In this document: in pieces, positions 20,248 through 29,009 of the stretch | How positions within the stretch are numbered: position 1 is the first letter of the stretch | Layout: every line of letters begins with the position of its first letter | Assembly (NCBI GenBank): GCA_963669315.1 | Contig: OY770021.1 | Location: 2,604,001 to 2,668,000, forward strand | DNA from: SZUA-547 sp963669315 | GTDB taxonomy: Bacteria; Pseudomonadota; Alphaproteobacteria; Rhodobacterales; Rhodobacteraceae | Reading direction: 5' to 3' | DNA: 64,000 nt | Translations under genes and position numbers: made by a program | The notes under the pieces: model-generated | Database searches by the model: none | What the model was told of the DNA's origin: nothing | Seen by the model: only the letters and a program-made list of their open reading frames with translations

Positions 20248-20319
20248 CCCACTAGACTCACAAGCCAAGTGCGATCCCGGTCATAGCCGGTGTCGCACTT
20301 GGCTTGTGAGTCTAGTGGG
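20248..20319. repeat. 72-bp palindrome derived from IS30-type ends (MITE-like)
   Basis: Arms of 27 bases (20248-20274 and 20293-20319) are perfectly complementary, with an 18-base centre that can itself pair at CCGG/CCGG. Read on the minus strand, about 44 bases match the left end of the IS30 element at 6948-6991 with one difference, and the rest is an inverted copy of the terminal sequence. It therefore looks like two IS ends joined with nothing between them. It lies upstream of the glycosyltransferase gene and could also form a strong hairpin in RNA. Confidence 0.85.
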
Positions 20320-20455
20320 GTGACATAGACGGCCAGCCCAGCCGACCGAAGGACCAAACCCACAATTCCAGCATCACAGTAGGAACGAGAAAAGACCGAG
20401 ATTGCGTCATGACACCCGAGAAGCCGTAGAAGACCAGAAAAAAGAAGTCCTCAGT

Positions 20456-21247
20456 TGGCGGTTTCGCGAGGCTCTGACGCAGACCGGGGCGGTGGAGAGG
20501 CTGTTCGCGCGGTTCGACGCGCACCTGAAGGACGCCGGCTACCTGGCCATGGGCGGGCAGATCATGGACGCCAGCATCATCGCGGCCCCGCGCCAGCGCA
20601 TGACCGACGCGGAGCGCGCCATCGCCAAGAGCGGTGGAACGCCGGAGGAGTGGAAGGCCAAGCCCGCCAGGCTGGCCCAGAAAGACCGCGATGCGCGCTG
20701 GACCCTGAAGCGTGGCCGCCGCAAGCGCCGCCCGGACGGGACGATGCTGGCCGAGATCGCCACCCCGGTGTTCGGCTACAAGAGCCATATCGGCACGGAC
20801 CGGCGCCATGGCTTCATCCGGAAATGGTCGGTGACCGACGCGTCTCGATATGACGGGCGGGAACTGCCGGGTCTGCTGGACAGGGCGAACACCGGCTCGG
20901 CGGTCTGGGCCGGTGAGAATGCGAACGCCACCGGTTCGAGTGAGCGTTCGAACGCCTACCGTTCGAGGAAGAACGAGAAGCGGATCGCAAAGGCGGGCCT
21001 GACCTCGAAGGTCCACTTCCGCCGCGCGCCCGGCAAGGCGCTGCCTCACCACCATCAGCGCGCCAACGCCGCCCGCTCGAAGGTCCGCTCCGCCGTCGAG
21101 CATGTCTTCGCCGAGCAGAAGCGCAGAATGGCGCTGTTCGTGCGCACCATCGGCGTCGATCGGGCCAGGGCGAAGATCGGCATGGCGAATATCGCCTTCA
21201 ACATGAAACGCCTGGTCCTCTGGGAGCGACGGGCGACAGCGGCGTAG
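20456..21247 (+). pseudogene. IS5-family transposase, C-terminal part (copy 2)
   Basis: The open frame begins at 20402, but residues before 20456 (MRHDTREAVEDQKKEVLS) are not IS5 sequence. From WRFREALTQTGAVERLF onward it is the same protein as the copy at 16327-17155, with all conserved motifs of the C-terminal two thirds. The N-terminal DNA-binding domain is absent, so activity is unlikely. Confidence 0.85.
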
Positions 21248-21369
21248 CCGAAACAGCGTGGAGCACCCGAAATCCCTCGGGACAAACTCCCGGAACCCGA
21301 ACGCCAGACCTCTCGGCAACCCAAATACGCCTTTCCAGAGCCCTCACACAGAGTTCTTCAGGGGGTCCG
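20456..21369 (+). mobile_element. IS5-family element, copy 2, 5' truncated
   Basis: This 914-base segment is the inverted equivalent of 16205-17118, nearly identical to it, and includes the element's right end (cttcagggggtccg). The 5' third of the element is missing. Its right end directly touches the IS481 element that starts at ctag 21370. Confidence 0.85.
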
Positions 21370-22406
21370 CTAGTTGTTTAGTCCCGGATTGTGATGGCCT
21401 AACATTGCGCCGTCACAGGCAGGAGGGACTATGGGCCAGATTTTACACAGGAGCGCCGCGACCACGCACGCGGTCCGAGCGGCGATACAGCGATCGCAGG
21501 CTTCGATCGCGGCGTTGAGCCGGACCTACGGGCTGAACCCCAAGACGGTCGCGAAGTGGAAGAAGCGCGATGGCGTGGAGGACGCGCCGATGGGGCCGAA
21601 GGAACGCCGCTCCACGGTTCTCAGCAAAGAGGAGGGCTCATCGGCGCCATACGCTGCTGCCGCTGGACGACTGCCTTTACGCCCTGCAGGCGACGATCCC
21701 TCATTTGACCCGCTCGTCGCTGCACCGCTGCTTGCAGCGCCACGACATCAGCCGCCTGCCGGAGGTGGAAGGGTCGAAGCCGAAGAAGAAATTCAAGGCC
21801 TATCCGATCGGCTACTTTCACATCGATCTCGCCGAGGTCCGCACCGAAGAGGGTAAGCTCTACCTGCTGGTCGCCATCGACCGCACCAGCAAATTCGCCT
21901 TCGCCGAGTTGCACGGGCGCGCCACCAGGCGCGTCGCCGCGGACTTTCTGCGCCGGCTGATCGAGGCCGTCCCTTACAGGATCCACACCGTGCTCACTGA
22001 CAACGGCACGCATTTTACCGACCCCAAAGGCGACGGCTGGACGCCTTCTGAAATCAAGCGAATGCTCGCCGACAAGGAGCGGTTTCGCCGCCACTCCTTC
22101 GAACTCGCCTGCGCTCAGAACGACATCGACCATCGCCTGACCAAACCGAACCATCCCTGGACCAACGGTCAGGTCGAGCGCATGAACCGCACGCTGAAGG
22201 AGACGACGGTGCGGCGCTATCACTATGAGACGCATGACCGGCTGCGGGAGCATCTCAAAACATTCCTCGACGCCTACAACTTCGCCAAGCGCCTGAAGAC
22301 CCTCAAAAGCCTCACCGTCTTCGAGTTCATCACCGAAAAGTGGGCTTCAGAGCCCGAAAGATCCAGACTTCACCCCGACCATCTCATCCCAGGACTGTAC
22401 ACCTAG
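21370..22406 (+). mobile_element. IS481-type element with ctag at both ends
   Basis: The ends read ctagttgtttagtcccgg (left) and, inward from the right, ctaggtgtacagtcctgg, giving imperfect inverted repeats. Both ends coincide with CTAG, as in the related copy at 32007-33034. The transposase gene is frameshifted. Confidence 0.8.
21431..22406 (+). pseudogene. IS481-type transposase, frameshifted by a small deletion
   Basis: The first frame starts MGQILHRSAATTHAVRAAIQ and contains a helix-turn-helix (SRTYGLNPKTVAKWKKRDGV) up to STVLSKEEG near 21635. The second frame resumes with RRHTLLPLDDCLYAL and carries the DDE core: GYFHIDLAEVRTEEGKLYLL (Asp), VLTDNGTHFTDP (Asp) and NGQVERMNRTLKETTV (Glu). 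Compared with the copy at 32068, about 14 bases are missing at the junction. The stop TAG at the end lies within the terminal ctag. Confidence 0.85.
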
Positions 22407-22870
22407 GAGAACTCTGAAACCACTTTCTTATATTGTAGCGCATTGGTCCGCATCGAGCCCAAACTGAAGGGTTATGCAAAGCCAATTATCGGCGCGATGC
22501 GCCCAATGCAGTCATCGGAGATAACCGTATCGCAATTATTGGGAAGAATAGGTGGCGCCTGTGGCCTTGCTCGCGAGATCGCATATCCACGTTAAAAGGG
22601 CAGCTGGCCGACGATGAGCGGCACCTGGTTCAGCGGGATTCAAATACGCTCCAGCCTCCAATCGGCGTGAATCTGTGACTCATTCACGAATCCCTGGACG
22701 TCACTTCCCGCGAAAAGCCCGTCCCGCGTGACCAGAGTTCTTCTCGTCGCTCCGGCTCTCAATCTAAGTTTCCGCTTCGACACCCATGTTGTTCCCAACC
22801 AAGGCGTAGGTCAGTTCAATTGGGGAGGGTCATGCTCTGACGAGGATCGCCCGTTCGGCCTCGATCGTCA
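22407..22870. other. Region between the last IS and the HAD gene, no gene recognised
   Basis: Open frames here (for example from 22728) overlap the HAD gene in antisense or lack a ribosome site. No terminator with a T-run is visible downstream of the HAD gene. The sequence may be degraded coding DNA, but I could not assign it. Confidence 0.4.
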
Positions 22871-23683
22871 TCAATCAAGACGCTGCTCTCCCCTGCCGGC
22901 CAGCAACACATTCGCGATCTCGACAAAACCCTCGCCGCCAGTGCTTGTCGAAACAAAAGCAGGAGGATGCTCCATTTTTCCGTCAAACTCCCGCACATTG
23001 GCCACACCGCATGCAAAGGGGAAAAATCCGAACATCGGACTGTCGTTGGGGCTGTCCCCACAAAAGACGACCTTTTCCTTTTCCCGATCGATGTCCAGCC
23101 CGAGACGCTCCGAAGCAAATCGGCGGCTCATCGTGAGTTTGTCATAGGACCCGTACCAGCCATTCACATGGATTGAGGAGATTTTCGCAATCGCCTGCTC
23201 TTCTTCGAAAATCCTTTTGATGTGCTGCACGGCGGCTTCGTCCAACGCCGGAACATCTTCGCAAAAATCGATCGCAAGGTCGGATTCGCGATACGGTTGA
23301 TCCGCCGAAACCGCGCTTCCGGGCACCTCGGCCAGAACGCGCGACTGAATGTGGGCCAAGCGTTGTTGGTTGCTTTCGCGCTCAACCGCAGTTGCTTGGT
23401 ACACCCGGAACATCTTTTTCTGGTTCCGATCATAAGAGAAGTAAAACGCGCCGTTCTCACCCACGACGCCGGCGACCGGCCAAAGGCGAGCAATCATATC
23501 GCACCAGCCGGCAGGTCTGCCGGTGATCGGGGCGACATGGATACCTGCGCTATCCAAAGCCTCAAGCGCGTTGTAGGCGAGGGCGGGCATTCTGCCATCA
23601 GTGGTCAGAGTATCGTCGATATCCGTGAACACGCAGGCCACGTTCTTCGCAATTTCCGCGGGGAATTCGCCAATCGGGTTCAT
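22871..23683 (-). CDS. HAD-superfamily (type IIB-like) phosphatase
   Basis: The 270-residue cytoplasmic hydrolase has HAD motif I in VFTDIDDTLTTDG (nucleophile Asp and acid/base Asp), a threonine motif in VAPITGRPAGW, and motif IV in VVFCGDSPNDSPMFGFF. A large cap insert lies between (about residues 90-190), as in the IIB group that dephosphorylates sugar phosphates and related compounds. A good GAGAGAGTGG-like sequence precedes the ATG. It is divergent from the GlpR-like repressor gene across 374 bases, so it may share its control and act on the imported phosphorylated substrate. The substrate is not predictable from sequence. Confidence 0.82.
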   Translation of the reverse strand: MNPIGEFPAEIAKNVACVFTDIDDTLTTDGRMPALAYNALEALDSAGIHVAPITGRPAGWCDMIARLWPVAGVVGENGAFYFSYDRNQKKMFRVYQATAVERESNQQRLAHIQSRVLAEVPGSAVSADQPYRESDLAIDFCEDVPALDEAAVQHIKRIFEEEQAIAKISSIHVNGWYGSYDKLTMSRRFASERLGLDIDREKEKVVFCGDSPNDSPMFGFFPFACGVANVREFDGKMEHPPAFVSTSTGGEGFVEIANVLLAGRGEQRLD

Positions 23684-24057
23684 GCCACTCTCTCCTCGGG
23701 GCGGTGTTTCTTTTCAACAACGTCCATGTGTGCGTTCGGGCGGTGACCCCCGGTCTCCAGCAAGTTGGAATTCAATCTGCGAGCGGATCAATTTCTGATG
23801 AGCGCCTGGCTAAACTAACGCGCAACATGTCCGCCCCGCTCAAAAAGATCATATGCTCGATTTCTATATAATTCACCGGATTTTTGTCAAATCGAAAATA
23901 TCCAAGTTTCCTACTTTTACCCAGCGTGCTCCGCAAGGCGCTCCAAATATCACAATAAATACAAATCATTATGGCCATTTCTCTCCTCCATTTGGCCATC
24001 GAGTGAATCTGGTCTTGCATATTTAGATCGTCGCGATATGATCAAAAAAAAGGTCAA
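23684..24057. other. Divergent promoter region between the HAD gene and the GlpR-like gene
   Basis: This AT-rich stretch separates two divergent genes of the uptake cluster and is where operators for the GlpR/DeoR-type repressor would be expected. I could not define an operator repeat or sigma-70 boxes with confidence. Confidence 0.45.
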
Positions 24058-24849
24058 ATGTTCAAAATCATGTCCGGGAAGAAACGAATTCGCAGACAAA
24101 AAATCGTCGAGTTGACGCTGCAGCAGAAGTCTGTCGCGATCGATGGTCTGGCCCAGACTCTGGGCGTCTCGGCGCAGACAGTTCGGCGTGACATCAAGCA
24201 TCTTTGCGACAGCAACGTTCTCCGGCGCACCCATGGCGGCGCGGAGCTGTTCGAGTCGCAACGCAACATGCCTTACGACCAGCGCGCCACGACCAATCCC
24301 AGCGCCAAGCGCGCAGTAGCGATCGCCGCCGCGACGCTAATCCCGGAAGGCGCGACATTGGCGATTTCGGTCGGCACGACGCCGATGATGGTCGCCGAGG
24401 AGCTGCGTGGGAAGAAGAGCCTGACCATTGTCACCAACAACCTGAACGCGGCGATGCTGCTGGCGCGCGAGGGAGCCAACCGCATCATCCTTCCCGGCGG
24501 CGAAATGCGATTGCCCGACAAGGACATCGTGGGTGATCATGTCGTCGATTTCTTCGCCAGCTACCGCACTGAATTCGCAGTTTTCGGGATCGGCGGCGTG
24601 GCCGAAGATGGCAGTCTGCTCGACTTTCATCGCTCGGAAGTCCGAGTCCGGGAAAAAATCCGCGAGAACTCGAAGCAGGCGATCCTGGTTCTCGATCATA
24701 GTAAATTCGGCCGGCCTGCGCCGGCCGTGGGAGGCAAGATCTCAGATGTGGATCTGGTCGTTTTGGACATCAAACCGGACGGCGATTTCGCCCCTCTCGT
24801 CGAAGGGCTCGATGATCGTCTGCTCCTAGCCGGAGGCGCTCTGAAATGA
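24058..24849 (+). CDS. DeoR/GlpR-type transcriptional repressor
   Basis: The 263-residue regulator has an N-terminal winged helix of the DeoR family: RRQKIVELTLQQKSVAIDGL, then ETLG-like LGVSAQTVRRDIKHLCDSN and RTHGGAEL. The sensor domain resembles sugar-phosphate isomerases, with EGATLAISVGTTPMMVAEEL, LTIVTNNLNAA and a GlpR-like segment GSLLDFHRSEVRVREKI, then LVLDHSKFGRPAP. These features resemble E. coli GlpR, whose effector is glycerol 3-phosphate, so a phosphorylated polyol or sugar effector is likely. Its stop overlaps the start of the ABC ATPase (ATGA), so regulator and transporter are co-transcribed and probably autoregulated. Confidence 0.9.
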   Translation: MFKIMSGKKRIRRQKIVELTLQQKSVAIDGLAQTLGVSAQTVRRDIKHLCDSNVLRRTHGGAELFESQRNMPYDQRATTNPSAKRAVAIAAATLIPEGATLAISVGTTPMMVAEELRGKKSLTIVTNNLNAAMLLAREGANRIILPGGEMRLPDKDIVGDHVVDFFASYRTEFAVFGIGGVAEDGSLLDFHRSEVRVREKIRENSKQAILVLDHSKFGRPAPAVGGKISDVDLVVLDIKPDGDFAPLVEGLDDRLLLAGGALK

Positions 24850-25868
24850 GCCAGAACCACTTTGTCGTCCTAAAGGACATCGCCAAGCGCTGGAACGGCC
24901 AGCTGGGGGTCGAGGACATATCGCTCGACGTTCCCGAGGGCGCCTTCGTGGCGCTTCTGGGCCCCTCAGGATGCGGCAAGTCGACGACGCTGCGGCTTCT
25001 GGCGGGGCTGGAGGTCGCCGACGAGGGCCAGATCCTAATCGACGGCCGCGACGTGACGACCAGCGCCGCCTCGGACCGCAATCTATCGATGGTGTTCCAG
25101 TCATACGCCTTGTTTCCGCACCTCTCAGTCGCTGAAAACGTGTTGTTCGGCCTGAAAGTGCGCCGCGTCCCCAAGCCCGAGCAGCGGGAGAAGCTGAAGC
25201 GTGCGCTCGAGATCACGGGACTCATTGGATACGAGGACCGCAAACCCGGCGAACTGTCAGGCGGCCAGCGCCAGAGGGTTGCGCTGGCCCGCGCCATCGT
25301 CGCCGGCCAGAAGCTATGCCTGATGGACGAACCGCTTTCCAACCTCGACGCCAAGCTGCGCCACGCGGTCCGGAAAGACATCAAAAAGCTGCAAGTCGAA
25401 CTTGGGATCACCGTTGTCTACGTCACGCACGACCAGACCGAAGCTATGAGCATGGCGGACATCGTCGTTCTGATGAAAGACGGTCGAATCCAGCAGGTCG
25501 GCACGCCTGAGCAGCTCTATAACGCGCCAGCGAACACGTTCGTCGCGGAATTTGTCGGTGCGCCGCCCATGGCGTTGATAAAGGGCCGCGCGTTGAGCGG
25601 ATTTACTGACGAACAGACTGTGGGCGTCCGCGCTGAGAAGGTTGTCCGGGCCGAACCAGGCGCCGGTCGCATGCAATGCACCGTGACGGAATGCGAATTC
25701 CTGGGCGCCGAGACCTTTATCGGCCTTGACCATGCCGACGCCACTGGTCTCACGCTGATGGCGCCGGGCCTGGCTCTCCAGCCTGCGGGAACATCGGTCG
25801 ACATCACCTTCGAAGATGCGGATCTGCATGTCTTTAATCAGGCGGGCGAGCGTCTGGCCGAGCAGTAG
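24846..25868 (+). CDS. ABC transporter ATP-binding subunit, UgpC/MsmX type
   Basis: This 340-residue ATPase energises carbohydrate-type importers. It has Walker A GPSGCGKST (39-47), Q-loop VFQSYALFPHLS, signature LSGGQRQRVALARA, Walker B LCLMDEPLSNLD and switch His in YVTHDQTEAM. A C-terminal TOBE-like regulatory domain follows (from about 235), as in MalK and UgpC. The gene overlaps the repressor gene by four bases and precedes the binding protein and two permeases, giving a complete importer. Family resemblance to UgpC plus the GlpR-like repressor suggests glycerol phosphate-type substrates, an inference only. Confidence 0.93.
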   Translation: MSQNHFVVLKDIAKRWNGQLGVEDISLDVPEGAFVALLGPSGCGKSTTLRLLAGLEVADEGQILIDGRDVTTSAASDRNLSMVFQSYALFPHLSVAENVLFGLKVRRVPKPEQREKLKRALEITGLIGYEDRKPGELSGGQRQRVALARAIVAGQKLCLMDEPLSNLDAKLRHAVRKDIKKLQVELGITVVYVTHDQTEAMSMADIVVLMKDGRIQQVGTPEQLYNAPANTFVAEFVGAPPMALIKGRALSGFTDEQTVGVRAEKVVRAEPGAGRMQCTVTECEFLGAETFIGLDHADATGLTLMAPGLALQPAGTSVDITFEDADLHVFNQAGERLAEQ

Positions 25869-25916
25869 GCGTTGGACGCTGAGTCTGATCAAAAAAAATC
25901 ACCATGGGAGGAAACG

Positions 25917-27185
25917 ATGAAACACTTTTCGAAACTGGGGCTGAGCCTGTCTACGGCATTGGCGGTCAGCATAGCGTCGCCTGCGGCGGCGGAGACCGAA
26001 CTGACGATGTACTATCCGATCGCGGTCGGTGGCGCGCTGACCGAAGTGGTGGACGGCATCGTTGCGGATTTCGAAGCCGCGAATCCGGACATCAAGGTCA
26101 ACGCGATCTATTCAGGCAACTATGACGACACGCGCGTGCGCGCCCTGTCGGCCCTGAGTTCGGGCGAGCCGGCGCAGCTGGCGGTGATGTTCTCGATCGA
26201 CGCCTATGACCTGATCGAACAGGATCTGATCGTGCCGTTCGACGATATGGTCAGTGGCGACGCCGGCGCCGCATGGCTGAACAGTTTCTATCCCGCGCTG
26301 ATGGCCAACGGGCAAATCGAGGGACAGACCTGGGGCATTCCCTTCCAGCGCTCGACCATCGTGGCTTACTACAACAAGGATCTGTTCCGCGCCGCCGGTC
26401 TTGATCCGGAAGCGCCGCCGACCACCTGGGATGAGTTGATCTCGACCGGCAAAGCGCTGACCAAGGATGACGCCTACGGCCTTATGATCCCATCGACGGG
26501 TTATCCGTACTGGATGTTCCAGGCGCTGGCGATCCAGAACGGTAAAGAGGTGATGTCGAACGATGGATTGACCACCTATTTCGATGACGAAACGGTCGTG
26601 GATACGCTGGAATTCTGGCAGTCGCTTTCGACCGAGCACGGCATCATGCCGACAGGCACCGTAGAATGGGGCACCCTGCGTCAGGCTTTCCTGGAAGGTC
26701 AGACCGCAATGATGTGGCATTCCACCGGCAACCTGACCGCCGTTAAGAAGAACGCGAGCTTTGACTTCGGCGTGGCGATGCTGCCTGGCAATGTGCGGTT
26801 GGGCTCGCCCACCGGCGGCGGCAACTTCTATGTCTTCAAGGAAACCAGCGACGAGGAAAGAGCTGCGGCGCTGAAGCTGATCCAGTTCATGACCGCGCCA
26901 GAGCAGGCGGCCGCCTGGTCGATCGCCACCGGCTACATGGGCGTCTCTCCCGCCGCTTACGAGACCGACGCGCTGAAAGCCTACACCGCCGAATTCCCGC
27001 CAGCTCTGGTCGCCCGCAATCAGCTTGAGCACGCGGTGGCCGAGTTCTCGACTTTCGAGACGGCGCGGGTGCGCGACGGGCTGAATAACGCGATCCAGTC
27101 GGCCCTGACTGGCTCGAAGCCCGCAGAAGAGGCGTTGGGCGAGGCGCAGGCCGCCGCCAAGCGGCTGCTTTCGGCCTACCGGTAG
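25917..27185 (+). CDS. ABC transporter substrate-binding protein, UgpB-like
   Basis: The ATG at 25917 follows GGGAGGAAACG. It opens a signal peptide (KLGLSLSTALAVSIASPAAA, cleaved before ETELTMYYPI), so the TTG further upstream is not the start. The mature protein of about 400 residues belongs to the extracellular solute-binding family 1. ELTMYYPIAVGGALTEVVDG, GIPFQRSTIVAYYNKDLF and the late Thr-Gly-Tyr motif SIATGYMGVSPAAY resemble UgpB (glycerol 3-phosphate or glycerophosphodiester binding). It works in the periplasm with the adjacent permeases. A strong hairpin follows the stop. Confidence 0.93.
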   Translation: MKHFSKLGLSLSTALAVSIASPAAAETELTMYYPIAVGGALTEVVDGIVADFEAANPDIKVNAIYSGNYDDTRVRALSALSSGEPAQLAVMFSIDAYDLIEQDLIVPFDDMVSGDAGAAWLNSFYPALMANGQIEGQTWGIPFQRSTIVAYYNKDLFRAAGLDPEAPPTTWDELISTGKALTKDDAYGLMIPSTGYPYWMFQALAIQNGKEVMSNDGLTTYFDDETVVDTLEFWQSLSTEHGIMPTGTVEWGTLRQAFLEGQTAMMWHSTGNLTAVKKNASFDFGVAMLPGNVRLGSPTGGGNFYVFKETSDEERAAALKLIQFMTAPEQAAAWSIATGYMGVSPAAYETDALKAYTAEFPPALVARNQLEHAVAEFSTFETARVRDGLNNAIQSALTGSKPAEEALGEAQAAAKRLLSAYR

Positions 27186-27201
27186 TCACACCACAACTTA
27201 C

Positions 27202-27228
27202 GACGCCGGCCCTCAGCGGGCCGGCGTC
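27202..27228 (+). other. Intercistronic hairpin between the binding-protein and permease genes
   Basis: A perfect 11-base-pair stem (27202-27212 with 27218-27228) closes a five-base loop and has no T-run. Such hairpins commonly protect upstream mRNA so that the binding protein is made in excess over the membrane subunits, and that is the likely role here. Confidence 0.65.
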
Positions 27229-27252
27229 CCGCAAGCAGGGCGAAGGCGCATC

Positions 27253-28146
27253 ATGAACAAGCATGCCAACCTGGAACGACGCAGACAGGCCATCTATGGC
27301 TGGCTCTTGCTCGCGCCCGCCGGCATCCTTCTGTCGGTCTTCGCCTTCTATCCGTCGCTGGCCACGCTGTGGTCCAGCATGTTCTCCCGCGGCACCCGTC
27401 GCAGACCGTCTGAATTCGTCGGCGGCGAGAATTACGCCGATCTGTTCGCCGACCCAACTTTCTGGCTGGTTGTGAAGAACAACCTTTTCTACGCCGGCGT
27501 TACAATTCCGGTCTCAATCTTCATCGCGCTTTCCATGGCGCTTTGGGCGAATTCGAAAATCTCAGCGCGCGGCTTTGTGCGCACCGCCTATTTCACGCCC
27601 ACTGTTCTGCCGATGATCGCCGCCGCAAACCTGTGGCTCTTCTTCTACACGCCCGGTCTTGGCGTACTCGACCAGATCGGGTCGCTATTCGGCCTGCCGT
27701 CGGTCAATTGGCTGGGCCAGCCCGAAACCGCGCTTTGGGCGATCATCATCGTGACGATCTGGAAAGAGGCCGGGTTCTTCATGATCTTCTACCTCGCGGC
27801 GCTGCAGACGATCCCCGAGGACCTCAAGGAGGCCGCCGATATCGAGGGCGCAAGCCGCTGGACTTATACAAGGCGCATCGTTCTGCCGCTGCTGATGCCG
27901 ACCACTCTGTTCATCATGGTCAATGCAATGATCAATTCGGTCAAGCTGATCGATCACCTGTTCATCCTGACCAAGGGCGGCCCGTCAGACGCCTCGAAGC
28001 TGATCCTCTATTACATCTGGGAAATGGCGTTCGCGTTCTTTGACGCGCCGCATGCCGCCGCAATGACGATTATGGTGTTGCTGGTCTTGGGGGTCGTGGC
28101 CGCCATCCAGTTCTTTTACATCGATAAAAGGACGCATTACCAATGA
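27253..28146 (+). CDS. ABC transporter permease, UgpA type
   Basis: The 297-residue inner-membrane protein has about six hydrophobic helices (for example WLLLAPAGILLSVFAFYPSL and LWAIIIVTIWKEAGFFMIFY). The EAA loop that contacts the ATPase reads EDLKEAADIEGASRWTYTRR. An arginine-rich cytoplasmic N-terminus precedes the first helix. The ATG is preceded by GGGCGAAGG. The stop overlaps the next permease start by four bases (ATGA), so the two are translationally coupled and probably form a heterodimeric channel. Confidence 0.93.
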   Translation: MNKHANLERRRQAIYGWLLLAPAGILLSVFAFYPSLATLWSSMFSRGTRRRPSEFVGGENYADLFADPTFWLVVKNNLFYAGVTIPVSIFIALSMALWANSKISARGFVRTAYFTPTVLPMIAAANLWLFFYTPGLGVLDQIGSLFGLPSVNWLGQPETALWAIIIVTIWKEAGFFMIFYLAALQTIPEDLKEAADIEGASRWTYTRRIVLPLLMPTTLFIMVNAMINSVKLIDHLFILTKGGPSDASKLILYYIWEMAFAFFDAPHAAAMTIMVLLVLGVVAAIQFFYIDKRTHYQ

Positions 28147-28952
28147 GCCGCCTGACCCGCTACGCCGACAGCATTGGCGCGATCGCACTGGCCGTCATCT
28201 GGATTGCGCCCCTGCTTTTCGCTTTTTGGGCGGCGTTTCACACAACTTCGGATGCAGTGAACTTCCGGCTGACATCGGCCTGGACGCTGGACAATTTCCG
28301 CACTGCCTGGGACGGCGCGCCCTGGATGCGGTATTTCATGAACACCTTTTTTCTGGTGACGATCATTCTGATTGGTCAGTTCATTCTGACCACTTTGGCG
28401 GGTTTCGCTTTTGCGCAGGTGCAGTTTCCGGGCAAAAATTTCGTCTTCGTGCTGGTGCTGATGCAGCTGTTCATCCTGCCCGAGGTTCTGATCGTCGAAA
28501 ACTACGCGATGGTGTCACGCCTTGGGCTATTCGACACAATCGTCGGCGTTGGCATGCCTTATATGGCAAGCGCCTTCGGCATTTTCTTGATGCGGCAAGC
28601 GTTCAAGTCCGTTCCCATCGAGCTGCACGAGGCCGCCCGGATCGAGGGCTGCAGCTGGATTGGCATTCTGTGGCGGGTTTACGTGCCTTTGGCTAAGCCG
28701 ACCTACCTCGCCTATGCTCTGGTTTCGGTCTCGACCCACTGGAACAATTTCCTCTGGCCCCTGATCGTGACCAACTCGCCGGAAACGCGCCCACTGACTG
28801 TAGGCTTGTCGATCTTCGGCGCGCCCGAGAACGGGGTGGACATCAGCGTGATTTCGGCGGCCACGATGATGTCGGTCGCACCGTTGTTGATCGCTTTCCT
28901 GGTGTTCCAGCGCCAGTTCGTGCAGGCATTCCTGCGCGCCGGGATCAAATAG
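28143..28952 (+). CDS. ABC transporter permease, UgpE type
   Basis: This 269-residue partner permease has six predicted helices (AIALAVIWIAPLLFAFWAAF first) and an EAA loop ELHEAARIEGCSWIGILWRV. It belongs to the MalG/UgpE side of carbohydrate-type importers. It overlaps the preceding permease gene and is followed after 57 bases by the phosphodiesterase gene on the same strand, so all five genes from the repressor to the phosphodiesterase probably form one operon. Confidence 0.93.
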   Translation: MSRLTRYADSIGAIALAVIWIAPLLFAFWAAFHTTSDAVNFRLTSAWTLDNFRTAWDGAPWMRYFMNTFFLVTIILIGQFILTTLAGFAFAQVQFPGKNFVFVLVLMQLFILPEVLIVENYAMVSRLGLFDTIVGVGMPYMASAFGIFLMRQAFKSVPIELHEAARIEGCSWIGILWRVYVPLAKPTYLAYALVSVSTHWNNFLWPLIVTNSPETRPLTVGLSIFGAPENGVDISVISAATMMSVAPLLIAFLVFQRQFVQAFLRAGIK

Positions 28953-29009
28953 CTCAATAGCCAAAAAGACCGGCTCCGAATGGTGCTGCTCATGTGACGG
29001 GATGGAACA

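Noticed and set aside
20402..20455. Fused N-terminus (MRHDTREAVEDQKK...) on the truncated IS5 transposase copy
   Set aside because: The sequence does not match the IS5 N-terminal domain at 18650-18876 and is best read as flanking DNA that happens to be in frame.
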